DNA of 64,000 bases from Paracoccaceae bacterium (GTDB lineage: Bacteria; Pseudomonadota; Alphaproteobacteria; Rhodobacterales; Rhodobacteraceae). Location of the stretch: NCBI GenBank assembly GCA_024742405.1, contig JANSYP010000010.1:50721-114720 (forward strand), written 5' to 3'. The notes under the pieces were generated by a model. That model searched no databases, was not told the origin of the DNA, and worked only from the letters and a program-made list of their open reading frames with translations. Positions 16,501 through 24,943 of the stretch are shown here, in pieces. The first letter of the stretch is position 1. The number at the start of each line of letters is the position of its first letter. Both the position numbers and the translations under genes were made by a program.

Positions 16501-18137
16501 AGCCCGGCGAGGGTGGCCAGCTGCCGGGGATGAAGGTCACGGACCTGATCGCGCGGCTGCGGCATTCGACCAAGGGCGTGACGCTGATCTCGCCCCCGCC
16601 GCACCACGATATCTATTCGATCGAGGATCTGGCGCAGCTGATCTATGATCTCAAGCAGATCAACCCGCGCTGCAAGGTGACGGTGAAGCTGGTCGCCGCC
16701 TCCGGCGTGGGCACCATCGCTGCGGGCGTGGCCAAGGCCGAGGCCGACGTCATCCTGATCTCGGGCCATAACGGCGGCACCGGGGCGAGCCCCGCGACCT
16801 CGATCAAGTATGCCGGTCTGCCCTGGGAGATGGGCCTGACCGAGGCGCATCAGGTTCTGACGATGAACAAGCTGCGCAGCCGGGTCACGCTGCGCACCGA
16901 TGGCGGGCTGCGCACGGGCCGCGATATCGTGATCGCGGCGCTCATGGGCGCGGAGGAATACGGCATCGGGACCGCGGCGCTCATCTCGATGGGCTGCATC
17001 ATGGTGCGCCAGTGCCAGTCCAACACTTGCCCGGTGGGGGTCTGCACCCAGGATGCGGCGCTGCGCGAGAAGTTCGTGGGAACCGCGGACAAGGTGGTGA
17101 ACCTCATCACCTTCTACGCTCAGGAGGTGCGCGAGGTGCTGGCGTCGATGGGGGTGCGGTCGCTCGACGAGATCATCGGCCGGGTCGATCTGCTGAGCCA
17201 GGTCAGCCGGGGCTCGGCGCATCTGGACGATCTGGACCTGAACCCGCTGCTGATCGCCGTCGATGGCACGCGCGAGGCCGTTTATGACCGCAACAAGCCG
17301 CGCAACCCGGTCCGCGACACGCTGGATGCCGAGATCGTCAAGGATGCCGAACGGTTCCTGCGGGACGGCGAGAAGATGCAGCTGAGCTACGCGGTGCAGA
17401 ACACCCAGCGGACGGTGGGCACACGCACCTCGAGCCATATCGTGCAGAGTTTCGGCATGCGCAACGCGCTGCAGCCGGACCATCTGACGGTGAAGCTGAC
17501 GGGCTCGGCCGGCCAATCGCTCGGGGCGTTCGCCGCGCCGGGGCTGAAGCTGGAGGTCTCGGGCGACGCCAACGACTATGTCGGCAAGGGGCTTTCGGGC
17601 GGCACGATCGTCGTGCGTCCGCCCATGGGCAGCCCGCTGGTCGCCGCGGAAAACGTCATCATCGGCAACACGGTGCTTTATGGCGCGACCGACGGCTACC
17701 TGTTTGCCGCCGGGCGCGCGGGCGAACGGTTCGGGGTCCGCAATTCGGGCGCGCGGGTCGTGGTCGAGGGCTGCGGCTCCAACGGGTGCGAATACATGAC
17801 CGGCGGGGTGGCGGTGATCCTCGGGAGCATCGGCGCGAATTTCGGCGCCGGTATGACCGGCGGTATGGCCTATCTGCACGATCCCGAGGGCCGTGCGGCG
17901 GAGATGATGAACATGGAGACGCTGGTCACCTGTCCGGTGACGGTCGCCCATTGGGAGACGCAGCTCAAGGAACTGATCGAGCGGCATCGGTCGGAGACCG
18001 GGTCGCGCCGGGCGGCCGACATCCTGCAGCATTGGGATCTGGAAAAGGCCAATTTCCTGCAGATCTGCCCCAAGGAGATGCTCGTGCATCTGCCCCACCC
18101 GCTGGGGATCGAGGAGACCGCCATTCCGGCGGAGTGA
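13587..18137 (+). CDS. gltB: glutamate synthase [NADPH] large subunit
   Basis: The 1516-residue alpha subunit of GOGAT. Cys38 in 'SERDNCGVGLVVNIDG' is the expected catalytic nucleophile of the class II glutaminase, exposed after removal of a ~37-residue propeptide. The order then follows the family: GATase_2, central domain, FMN-binding synthase domain ('PAHFVPEPNGDNPSAKIKQVASGRFGV', 'ISGHNGGTGASP') with the 3Fe-4S cysteines in 'CIMVRQCQSNTCPVGVC', and the GXGXG helix domain. Glutamine-derived ammonia is channelled to 2-oxoglutarate at the FMN site. The start has an excellent AAGGAGA and overlaps the GFA3 stop. Length is normal. Confidence 0.97.
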   Translation: MTKFDDARDVAWVAEEEAKRAELAERGMYLPESERDNCGVGLVVNIDGTPSRQVVEAGITALKAIWHRGAVDADGKTGDGAGIHVQIPVPFFYDQIRRTGHEPAPGQLMAVGQVFLPRTDFGAQETCRTIVETEVLRMGYYIYGWRHVPVNIDVLGEKANATRPEIEQIIIANSKGSDEETFERELYVIRRRIEKAAAEAAVAGLYIASLSCRSIIYKGMMLAEQVAEFYPDLLDERFESAFAIYHQRYSTNTFPQWWLAQPFRMLAHNGEINTLKGNINWMKSHEIRMAHGAFGDLAEDIKPIIPSGSSDSAALDSVFEVLVRAGRNAPMAKTMLVPESWSKQAQELPGAWRDMYSYCNSVMEPWDGPAALAMTDGRWVCGGLDRNGLRPMRYVVTGDGLLIAGSEVGMVPTDEDSVVEKGALGPGQMIAVDMTDGVLYHDAVIKDQLAASQPFGEWVEKINDMEVALSGVTETALYEGAELRHRQIAAGYTMEELEQVLAPMAEDGKELIASMGDDTPSAVLSEKYRPLSHFFRQNFSQVTNPPIDSLREFRVMSLKTRFGNLKNVLNEDSSQTEIVTLDSPFVGNSQFAKLRAAFDSPTVEIDCSFEAEGGPDSLRDGLARIRSEAEDAVRSGAGHLILTDQHQGEDRVPMPMILATSAVHSWLTRKGLRTFCSINVRSAECIDPHYFAVLIGAGATVVNAYLAEDSLADRINRGLLDCSLTEAVARYRKAIDAGLLKIMSKMGISVISSYRGGLNFEAVGLSRAMCAEYFPGMPSRISGIGVSGIQRKLEQVHAKGWRGGSDVLPIGGFYKARRSGETHAWEATSMHMLQEACARSSFDLWKQYSAKMRSNPPIHLRDLLDIKHMGTPVPLEEVESITSIRKRFVTPGMSLGALSPEAHKTLNVAMNRIGAKSDSGEGGEDPAHFVPEPNGDNPSAKIKQVASGRFGVTAEYLNHCEELEIKVAQGAKPGEGGQLPGMKVTDLIARLRHSTKGVTLISPPPHHDIYSIEDLAQLIYDLKQINPRCKVTVKLVAASGVGTIAAGVAKAEADVILISGHNGGTGASPATSIKYAGLPWEMGLTEAHQVLTMNKLRSRVTLRTDGGLRTGRDIVIAALMGAEEYGIGTAALISMGCIMVRQCQSNTCPVGVCTQDAALREKFVGTADKVVNLITFYAQEVREVLASMGVRSLDEIIGRVDLLSQVSRGSAHLDDLDLNPLLIAVDGTREAVYDRNKPRNPVRDTLDAEIVKDAERFLRDGEKMQLSYAVQNTQRTVGTRTSSHIVQSFGMRNALQPDHLTVKLTGSAGQSLGAFAAPGLKLEVSGDANDYVGKGLSGGTIVVRPPMGSPLVAAENVIIGNTVLYGATDGYLFAAGRAGERFGVRNSGARVVVEGCGSNGCEYMTGGVAVILGSIGANFGAGMTGGMAYLHDPEGRAAEMMNMETLVTCPVTVAHWETQLKELIERHRSETGSRRAADILQHWDLEKANFLQICPKEMLVHLPHPLGIEETAIPAE

Positions 18138-18391
18138 CGGGCCGTCCCTCAGGCGTGTGGCCGGGCGGGGAAGAGCTCCGCACGGAGGGCGGATTGGGGG
18201 GGGGCTTCGGCCGGGCCTCGCCGGGCGCACGGTGACGCCGATCGGGCCTGTATCGAGGCGCCGCCGGATCGCGGGCGCGGGAGGGTGACGGGGGTCCTCC
18301 CGCCCCCTTCCGGCCTTCGGCCTGCAGGCGTTGGGCCGCGCGCGGCTGACGCCGCGAGGGTTGCTCTACGAGGCGGTGTCGCCGAGGATGG

Positions 18392-19003
18392 TCAGGGGCC
18401 GGTTCGGACGCAGTCGACGTCGGTGCCGCCCGGGTCGCGGTAACTCGCAGCGTCGCCCTGGATCCAGATCATGCGTCCGGAGCGGGCCTCGAAACGCGCG
18501 CCAGCGGCGGTGGGGACCCGGGCCCCGATCTCAACACTGTCGCCCCGTTCGAACCGGATGCTCTGCAGCTCGGTGTCAAAGAGCATGGTGACGAGTTCGT
18601 TCGCCGGAGTGCCGTCGCAGGTCCAGGTGATCGTCTCGACCGGCGGGCGCAGCATCCAGCGGGCGACGAGCGCGCCTTCGCGGTGGGCGTAGGCCGCGAT
18701 GAGACATCCTTTGGGATTTGGTTCGCGCCAGCAACCGTTGCGGCGCCCGATCCAGTCGCTCTGGCGGGCGCTGAGATCGGTTGCGGCGGCCTCGGCCCCG
18801 GTCTGGAGGGTCCGCACTGCGGCAAGGGCTTCTGCATAGACCCCCGCGACATGGCGATCGCGCGCGGAGAGCCCTGGGTCGGCGCAGATGAGCTCCTGCG
18901 TCCGGTTTTCGGTCTGTTCGCAATCGAAGGACGGTCCTTCGCTGGCCAGAACCGGTGCGGCGAGAGCGAGCAAGAGCGGCAGTGCAGCGCGTTGGGGCCT
19001 CAC
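18392..19003 (-). CDS. secreted DUF1311 (LprI-like) + MliC lysozyme-inhibitor-like protein
   Basis: A 203-residue secreted protein. GTG 19003 overlaps the stop of the upstream OmpA-domain gene (GTGA) and gives a good signal peptide (MRPQRAALPLLLALAAPVLA). The mature part begins with a DUF1311/LprI-type segment ('FDCEQTENRTQELICADPGLSARD', then 'RNGC...PKGCLIAAYAHR', with four conserved cysteines). It ends in an MliC-like beta domain ('TWTCDGTPANELVTMLFDTELQSIRFERGD...GMIWIQGDAASY'-type pattern). MliC proteins inhibit C-type lysozymes, and LprI-type domains are also linked to lysozyme resistance. A role in protecting peptidoglycan is therefore plausible but inferred. It forms a two-gene operon with the OmpA-domain gene. 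Confidence 0.75.
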   Translation of the reverse strand: MRPQRAALPLLLALAAPVLASEGPSFDCEQTENRTQELICADPGLSARDRHVAGVYAEALAAVRTLQTGAEAAATDLSARQSDWIGRRNGCWREPNPKGCLIAAYAHREGALVARWMLRPPVETITWTCDGTPANELVTMLFDTELQSIRFERGDSVEIGARVPTAAGARFEARSGRMIWIQGDAASYRDPGGTDVDCVRTGP

Positions 19004-19677
19004 TGACCGAGCGCAGCCTGCATCCGGGCCGAGCTGCACAGGCAGCGCTGGGCGTATTCGCGCTTGCTGGGCTGGGTCATGCCGAAGCCCTGGGCGGTGC
19101 CGCAATCCTCGACCGCGGCGCCGGCCATCTGGTAGGCGGCGGTGTTGCGCCCCGAGCTGCGCAGGCGGGCCTCGACCGACACAGCCTCGGCTGTGCGCTG
19201 GATCAGGTCGTTCTGGAGCAGTTCGTTGATCTGCGCCTGTTCCAGCGGGATCTGGCGGTAGCTGCGGCAGGCCGCAAGCGCCTGGTCCAGCGTCACCGTC
19301 ACCCGGCGGTTGGCGCGTTCGCGCGTGGCCACCTGGACCAGCAGGTCGCGCTTGCCCCGGCTCTCGACGGTTTCAATACGCGAGACCGGCACGCCGGCGG
19401 CCTCCAGCGCGGCGGCGGTGTTGCGCGCCCGGCGCAGGCCGAGATTGTCGTTATAGGCAAAGCCGCCGACCGCATCGGTATGTCCGACCACGACCGTGGG
19501 CCGGTAGCTGGGTGTCTCGCGCAGGCGTTCGGCGATGCGTTCGACCTCGGCCAGGGCCTGTGCATCAAGCTGGTCGCTGTCGAAATCGAAATTGATCGTG
19601 GCCAGATCCTGCGCCGAGGCGAGGGCCGGGAGCATGGCCAGCCAGAGCAGGCCGATGAGGCGAAGAAGTCGCTGCAT
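19000..19677 (-). CDS. OmpA-domain periplasmic/envelope protein
   Basis: 225 residues. After the signal peptide (MQRLLRLIGLLWLAMLPALASA) the OmpA_C domain starts almost at once ('INFDFDSDQLDAQALAEVERIAERL' ... 'VVGHTDAVGGFAYNDNLGLRRARN' ... 'RANRRVTV'), occupying about residues 25-135. There is no lipobox and no beta barrel. The last ~90 residues form a separate, cysteine-containing region ('ACRSYRQI', 'VEDCGTAQG', 'QRCLCSSARM') that I do not recognise. OmpA_C domains bind peptidoglycan. Cotranscription with the lysozyme-inhibitor-like gene fits a cell-wall role. The gene is divergent from tolC. Confidence 0.82.
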   Translation of the reverse strand: MQRLLRLIGLLWLAMLPALASAQDLATINFDFDSDQLDAQALAEVERIAERLRETPSYRPTVVVGHTDAVGGFAYNDNLGLRRARNTAAALEAAGVPVSRIETVESRGKRDLLVQVATRERANRRVTVTLDQALAACRSYRQIPLEQAQINELLQNDLIQRTAEAVSVEARLRSSGRNTAAYQMAGAAVEDCGTAQGFGMTQPSKREYAQRCLCSSARMQAALGQ

Positions 19678-19779
19678 GTTGCAAAACCCGCTCGAAAAAA
19701 CCCTTGGATGCAGGCGAAGATGACACAGAACTGTGCCCTGTGCCACATTGGAAGCGTGCGGTGCTGGTGTGTCACATAT

Positions 19780-19809
19780 TTGCGCAATATAAATCTGCAA
19801 AACGATAAT
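19780..19809 (+). promoter_or_regulatory. candidate sigma-70 promoter for the type I secretion operon
   Basis: TTGCGC, 18-nt spacer, GATAAT, ending 30 nt before the tolC ATG, within the A+T-rich gap between the divergent ompA-like and tolC genes. The match is reasonable but unsupported by other evidence. Confidence 0.35.
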
Positions 19810-19839
19810 TTCGCGGCAAAGCCCGCGTGAGGAGGGACG

Positions 19840-21264
19840 ATGGCTGCTATTCGCAGTGCAGTGCTCGGCGCGATTTTCGGCGCGGTTTTCATAACTCCGG
19901 CCGGCGCCCTCGATTTGCGCGATGCCCTTTTGTATGTCGTGGAGACCAATCCGGAGATCAAGGCTGCGGAAGCCAACAAGCAGGCGATCGAGTTCGAGCT
20001 CGATCAGGGCCGCAGTCTTTATACGCCGCGCGTGAATCTGGAGGCGCGCTCCGGTTACAGCTACAATGACGGCACCACGACCTCGGACCTGAGTTCGGCG
20101 GACGACCCGATCTTTGGCGGCGAGGGCCGGGTGGTCATCAGCCAGATGATCTGGGACGGCTGGGAAACCCGCTCCGAGGTGCAGCGCCAGGCCTACCGGG
20201 TCGACGGCGCGGCGCTCAGGGTGCTGGAGCGCTCGGAGTTCCTGGCGCTGGAGGCCGCGCAATTCTACACCGACGTGCTGCGCGAGCGCGAGGTTCTGGG
20301 GCTGTCGCGGGCCAACCTGGCCTACCACGAGCAGGTGCTTGTGCGGATCCGCAACGGCTTTGACACCGGTGTGCTGGGACTGGGCGATCTGCAGCAGGCC
20401 GAGGAACGACTGGTGCTTGCGCGCGACATCGTCACCCAGGTGGAGTTCGATTTGGCCTCGGCCGAGCTGGCCTTTACCGAAGTGGTGGGCGTGCCGCCCC
20501 AGGGTCTGGTCCGGCTGCCGAGATACGGCGCGCGCTTGCCGGCCAATGTCGATACCGCCGCCGCGCGGGCCCGGGTCAACAACCCGACCCTGCGGTTCTC
20601 CAAGGCCGATGTGGGCGCTGCCGAGGCGCAGTATCGCGGCGTGTCGTCGAACCGCTACCCCGATCTCTTCGCCGAGGTCGAAGGGCGTCTGGGAGAGGAC
20701 GTCAACGGGTTCGAAGGCCGCCGGGCCGATGCCCGGGCCGAGCTCGTGCTGCGCTATGTTTTCCAGGGCAACCAGCTGTCGGCGGACCGTCAGGAACAGC
20801 TGCGCCGGGTGAGCGAGAGCCGCGCGCAATTGCTGCAGCAGGCGCGCCTGGTCGAACGCGAAGTGCGCCAGACCTGGGCCCGGCTGGGCAACGCGCGCAA
20901 GCGCGTCGGTATCCTGGATCGTCAGAATACGCTGAACTCGGAGCTTCTGGTCACCTACGAGCAGGAATTCGAGGTCGGCACAAGCTCGCTTCTGGACCTG
21001 CTGAACACCCAGAACGCGCTGCTGCAGAACCAGGTGAGCCTGGCCGCCGCGCGCTATGCCGCAATCTTCGAAGAGTACCGGCTGCTGGCGTCGACGGGCG
21101 ATTTCCTGGCCGCGGTCGGCGTGCAGCCGCCCGAGGATGCGGACCCCTATGCCGCGACGGGCGTGGGCGCCCCCCCGGTCAAGGCGGCGGAGACCGAGTT
21201 CCGCAAAGACAGCGCGATTGCCGATGCGCTGCGTTTCCGCAGGTCCCTTGACGCAGGAAAATAA
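19840..21264 (+). CDS. tolC: TolC family outer-membrane channel of a type I secretion system
   Basis: 474 residues with a signal peptide (cleavage probably after 'TPAGA', mature 'LDLRDALLYVVETNPEIKAAEANKQ') and the two-fold OEP repeat structure of TolC/LapE-type channels. Helical segments carry 'FDTGVLGLGDLQQAEERL' and its second-half counterpart 'FEVGTSSLLDLLNTQNALL'. It would form the trimeric outer-membrane exit duct for the adjacent ABC transporter and membrane fusion protein. A good GAGGAGGG precedes the ATG. The three genes are tightly packed and form a complete type I secretion operon with no adjacent substrate gene. Confidence 0.92.
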   Translation: MAAIRSAVLGAIFGAVFITPAGALDLRDALLYVVETNPEIKAAEANKQAIEFELDQGRSLYTPRVNLEARSGYSYNDGTTTSDLSSADDPIFGGEGRVVISQMIWDGWETRSEVQRQAYRVDGAALRVLERSEFLALEAAQFYTDVLREREVLGLSRANLAYHEQVLVRIRNGFDTGVLGLGDLQQAEERLVLARDIVTQVEFDLASAELAFTEVVGVPPQGLVRLPRYGARLPANVDTAAARARVNNPTLRFSKADVGAAEAQYRGVSSNRYPDLFAEVEGRLGEDVNGFEGRRADARAELVLRYVFQGNQLSADRQEQLRRVSESRAQLLQQARLVEREVRQTWARLGNARKRVGILDRQNTLNSELLVTYEQEFEVGTSSLLDLLNTQNALLQNQVSLAAARYAAIFEEYRLLASTGDFLAAVGVQPPEDADPYAATGVGAPPVKAAETEFRKDSAIADALRFRRSLDAGK

Positions 21265-23593
21265 GCCGCAATCCGCCAACGTGCGGGTCAAAGCCGGTGA
21301 GGCCGAGCCGTCCCAGACGGCACCGGAATGGCGCGGATTGCCCAGCGGCCCGTCAGATCCGCTGGTCGCCTGCATCTCGCGCGCGCTGTCCCTGCGTGGC
21401 CGGGACATGGCCGGGCCCGCGCTGACCGCCGGGCTGCCGCTGCCCCCCGATGGCCGGCTAACGCCGGAGCTCGCCGTGATCGCGGTCGAAGCGTCGGGTG
21501 GTCATGCGCGGCTGGTGCGCCGGCGGCTCGAGGATATCGATGCGGCCGTGCTGCCGGTGGTGCTGTTTCTGGCGGGGCGCGATGCCTGCGTGCTGGAGGG
21601 CTGGGGGCCCGACGGCGCGGCGCGGCTGAGCTGGCCGGCCCGCGCGACCGATCCGCTGGAGCTGCCGCGTGCCGAGCTGGCAAAGGTCTATTCCGGCGGT
21701 GCGCTGCTGCTGAAGCCGCCCGCCGAGGCGCCGGACGCGCCGGGTGTCGCCCAGACCGGCCACTGGTTCTGGGGCAATCTGCGCGGGGTCTGGGGCGACT
21801 ACGGGCAGGTGGTTCTGGCTTCGGCGCTGATCAACACGCTGGCGCTGGCGACCCCGATCTTTACCATGAATGTCTATGACCGGGTGTTTCCCAACGCGTC
21901 GCTGATCACGCTCTGGTCGCTTGTGGCGGGCGTGGGGATCGCGCTAACGTTCGATGCGATCCTGAAATGGCTGCGCGCGACGGTGATCGATGCGGTGGGC
22001 CGGCGGGTCGATCTGCGCATCTCCTCGACGCTCTTCCGGCACATCGCCGATCTGCAGATGCGGGCCAACCTGATGCCCGCGGGCACGGTGATGAACAGCC
22101 TCAAGGATTTCGAGCAGGTGCGCGATTTCTTTGGCAGCCAGACCGTGGCGACGGTGACGGACCTGTGTTTCGCGGTGCTGTTTATCGGTGTGATCTACTA
22201 CCTGGGCGGCCCGCTGGCGCTGCCGCCGGCCATCGCGTTCGTCACGGTGCTGGTGTTGGGCCTGATCGTGCTGATCCCGCTGCGGCGGGCCTCGGCCGAG
22301 GCGCGGGCGCGCGGCGGGGCCAAGAATGCGGTGGCGGTCGAGGCGATCACCGATCTGGAGACGCTCAAGGCCATCGGCGGGGCCGGGCGGATGCAGGCGC
22401 GCTGGGAACGGCAGGTCGCCGAGAGTGCTGCGGCCAACGAGGTGTCGCGCCGCTGGGCGAACCTGGCCACGACCGTGAGCGGGCTGGCGCAGCAGGCGGC
22501 CTCGATCGGCATCGTGATCATCGGGGTGTATTTGTCGCTCGACGGGCAGATCACCATGGGCGCGGTGATCGCGGCGATGATCCTGTCGGGGCGGGCGCTG
22601 GCGCCGACCGCGGCGCTGACAGGGCTGTTCGTGCGGGGTAGTTTCGCCATCGATGCGATGCGCGGGCTGGAGCAGATCATGGCGCTGCCCACGGACCGTG
22701 GCGGCGGGGCGCAGCGGCTGAACGCGGAGATCACCCGCGGCGCGCTGAAGCTCGAAGGCGCGACGCTGCAATATCCCGGTGCGACGCAGCCGTCGCTGGC
22801 GAACGTGTCGCTCGACGTGCCGGCGGGCACGCGGATCGGGGTGATCGGCGCGGTGGGGTCGGGCAAGACCTCGCTGGTGCGGCTGTTATCGGGGCTCTAT
22901 GCGCCGGACGAGGGCGCGGTTCTGCTCGACGGGCTGAACATGGCGCAGGTGGAGCCCGCGGTGGTGCGCCGGGCGGTGCAGCTGGTGCCGCAGGATCCGG
23001 TGCTGTTTTCGGGCACGCTGGCCGAAAACATCGCCTTTGGCGCGCCCCAGGCGACGGATGCGGAGATCCTGGGCGCGGCGCGCGCCGCGGGCGTCGACGC
23101 CATCGCGGCGGGCAGCGAAGAAGGCTTCGGGATGCGCATCGCGGAGCGCGGGCGGAACCTGTCGGGCGGGCAGCGGCAGATGGTGGCGCTCGCGCGCGCG
23201 CTGGTGGCGCGTCCGCGCGTGCTGGTGCTCGATGAGCCGACCTCGTCCATGGACCAGCAGAGCGAACGGCGTTTCATCGCGCGGCTGGGCGCGGTGCTGG
23301 AAAACTCGCAGGTGACGCTGGTGGTTGCGACCCACCGGATGGGCTTGCTGGATCTGGTCGACCGGCTGGTGCTGCTCGACCAGGGCCGCAAGATGGCCGA
23401 CGGGCCCAAGGCGGAGGTGATCGCCGGGCTGGAGGCGCGGAGCAAAGCGCCGGCGGCCCGCGCGACGGTCGCCCGGCGGACCGTGCACGGGAAGCCGCCG
23501 GTGGAAAAGCCGCAAGTCGAGAATCCGGCGGTTGAGCAGCCACAAGCCGAGGGCGCCCCGGCCAAGGCGCCGCCGGAGGAGGCGGGGCCGTGA
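21248..23593 (+). CDS. type I secretion ABC transporter (permease/ATPase), LapB-like with C39-like domain
   Basis: Fused exporter. An N-terminal domain of ~130 residues resembles a C39 peptidase fold ('DPLVACISRALSLRGRDMAG...') but lacks the catalytic Cys motif, as in the C39-like domains of LapB/HlyB. A six-helix ABC membrane domain follows ('NVYDRVFPNASLITLWSLVAG', 'KDFEQVRDFFGSQT'), then the ATPase with Walker A 'GAVGSGKTSLVRLL', signature 'NLSGGQRQMVALARAL' and Walker B 'LVLDEPTSSMD'. The last ~55 residues are a Pro/Ala/Glu-rich tail. The start is uncertain: TTG 21248 (overlapping tolC) or GTG 21281. The subfamily usually exports large LapA/BapA-type adhesins. Confidence 0.9.
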   Translation: MTQENKPQSANVRVKAGEAEPSQTAPEWRGLPSGPSDPLVACISRALSLRGRDMAGPALTAGLPLPPDGRLTPELAVIAVEASGGHARLVRRRLEDIDAAVLPVVLFLAGRDACVLEGWGPDGAARLSWPARATDPLELPRAELAKVYSGGALLLKPPAEAPDAPGVAQTGHWFWGNLRGVWGDYGQVVLASALINTLALATPIFTMNVYDRVFPNASLITLWSLVAGVGIALTFDAILKWLRATVIDAVGRRVDLRISSTLFRHIADLQMRANLMPAGTVMNSLKDFEQVRDFFGSQTVATVTDLCFAVLFIGVIYYLGGPLALPPAIAFVTVLVLGLIVLIPLRRASAEARARGGAKNAVAVEAITDLETLKAIGGAGRMQARWERQVAESAAANEVSRRWANLATTVSGLAQQAASIGIVIIGVYLSLDGQITMGAVIAAMILSGRALAPTAALTGLFVRGSFAIDAMRGLEQIMALPTDRGGGAQRLNAEITRGALKLEGATLQYPGATQPSLANVSLDVPAGTRIGVIGAVGSGKTSLVRLLSGLYAPDEGAVLLDGLNMAQVEPAVVRRAVQLVPQDPVLFSGTLAENIAFGAPQATDAEILGAARAAGVDAIAAGSEEGFGMRIAERGRNLSGGQRQMVALARALVARPRVLVLDEPTSSMDQQSERRFIARLGAVLENSQVTLVVATHRMGLLDLVDRLVLLDQGRKMADGPKAEVIAGLEARSKAPAARATVARRTVHGKPPVEKPQVENPAVEQPQAEGAPAKAPPEEAGP

Positions 23594-24906
23594 GCGGTGC
23601 AGAGTGGGACCGTCGCGCCTTTGGCGAAGGGCCCGGGGCCGCGGCGGGCCGCTCGCCCCGGCTGCTCGGGCTGCTGCTGTTTCTGCTTTGCGCCCTGCTT
23701 GCCGCCGCGATCCTCTGGGCCAGCCAGGCGCGGATCGAGGAAATCACGCGGGCGTCCGGCACGGTGATCCCGTCCGGCCGTGCGCAGACCGTGCAAAGCC
23801 TGGAGGGCGGTATCGTCTCGGCCATTCTGGTGCGCGAGGGCGAGGCGGTGGAGGTCGGCCAGACCCTGGTGCAGATCGACGACACGCGGTCCTCGGCCGA
23901 TCTGGGCGAGCTCTCGGCGCGGCGTCGGGCGCTGAGCGCGCGGGCGTACCGGCTTGCAGCGGAACTGACCGAGGCGGAGACGCTGACGTTCGCCAGCAGC
24001 GGGGCCGACCCCGAAAGCCCGCTCGCCTTGCGGGAAGTGGCGCTGTTCGACAGCCGTCGCGCGTCGCATTTCGGGCAGCGCGCGGTGCTGGAGGCGCAGA
24101 TCAGCCAGCGCGCGCAGGAGGTGACGGAGCTTGAGCGCTCCATCGAGCGGATGGACGAGACGCTGGCGCTGCTGGACGAGGAGATCGCGCTCCGCGTCGA
24201 GTCCGGCGTGGTCGCACGGGCGCAGATTCTGCCGCTGGAGCGCGAGCGCACCCAGGCGCGTCAGGCCCAGGATGTGATGCGGTCGGACCGCGAACAGGCC
24301 CAGGGCGCCGCGCGCGAGGCCGAGGCCCGGCTGACCGAGCTGGAGCTGCAGCGCCGGGCCGATATCAGCACTGAGCGGGCCGATACGCTCAACGAGCTCG
24401 CGGTGATCGACGAGGCGATCCGGCGGGCGTCAGACGTGGTCACCCGGGCCGATCTGCGCGCCCCGGTGGGCGGCATCGTGTCGGCGCTGAACGTCAATAC
24501 GATCGGCGCCGTGATCACGCCGGGCGAGGAGGTGCTGCGCATCTTGCCGGCCGAGGAGCGGCTGCAGGTCGAGGCGCGGGTGCGGCCCGAGGACATCGCC
24601 TTTCTGCGCCCGGATCTGCCGGCGAGCGTGAAGCTGACGGCGTTCGACTTCACCATCTACGGGGCGCTTCCGGGACAAGTCCTGCGGATCGGCGCCGACA
24701 GCGAGACCGACGAACAGACGGGCGAGGTCTATTTCCCGATTATCGTGGAGACCGAGCGCAGCACGCTGGAGCGCCGCGGCGAGCGGCTGGAGATCCGCCC
24801 CGGCATGATCGCCCAGGTCGACATCCAGACCGGCGAGCGCACGGTGCTGGACTACCTGCTCAAACCCTTCCGCAAGGCGAGCGCAGAGGCCCTGCGGGAA
24901 CGTTAG
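23590..24906 (+). CDS. type I secretion membrane fusion protein, HlyD/LapC family
   Basis: Periplasmic adaptor of 438 residues joining the ABC exporter to TolC. One N-terminal membrane helix (about residues 24-46) is followed by half a biotinyl-lipoyl domain ('RAQTVQSLEGGIVSAILVREGEAVEVGQTLVQID') and a long alpha-helical hairpin (about 100-270). The second lipoyl half ('RADLRAPVGGIVSALNVNTIGAVITPGEEVLRI') and a beta-barrel end ('DEQTGEVYFPIIVETERSTL', 'PGMIAQVDIQTGERTVLDYLLKP') complete it. The C-terminal signature is characteristic of type I HlyD proteins. GTG overlaps the stop of the ABC gene (GTGA). Confidence 0.93.
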   Translation: MSGAEWDRRAFGEGPGAAAGRSPRLLGLLLFLLCALLAAAILWASQARIEEITRASGTVIPSGRAQTVQSLEGGIVSAILVREGEAVEVGQTLVQIDDTRSSADLGELSARRRALSARAYRLAAELTEAETLTFASSGADPESPLALREVALFDSRRASHFGQRAVLEAQISQRAQEVTELERSIERMDETLALLDEEIALRVESGVVARAQILPLERERTQARQAQDVMRSDREQAQGAAREAEARLTELELQRRADISTERADTLNELAVIDEAIRRASDVVTRADLRAPVGGIVSALNVNTIGAVITPGEEVLRILPAEERLQVEARVRPEDIAFLRPDLPASVKLTAFDFTIYGALPGQVLRIGADSETDEQTGEVYFPIIVETERSTLERRGERLEIRPGMIAQVDIQTGERTVLDYLLKPFRKASAEALRER

Positions 24907-24943
24907 GCGCTGTGGCGCCGCGTGACGCGCGCGGATGCGGCGG

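Noticed and set aside
14106..18230. A 1374-codon open frame antisense to gltB
   Set aside because: Long antisense frames are expected opposite high-GC coding DNA. The translation is rich in His/Arg/Asp/Pro with no family resemblance, while the plus strand encodes textbook GltB.
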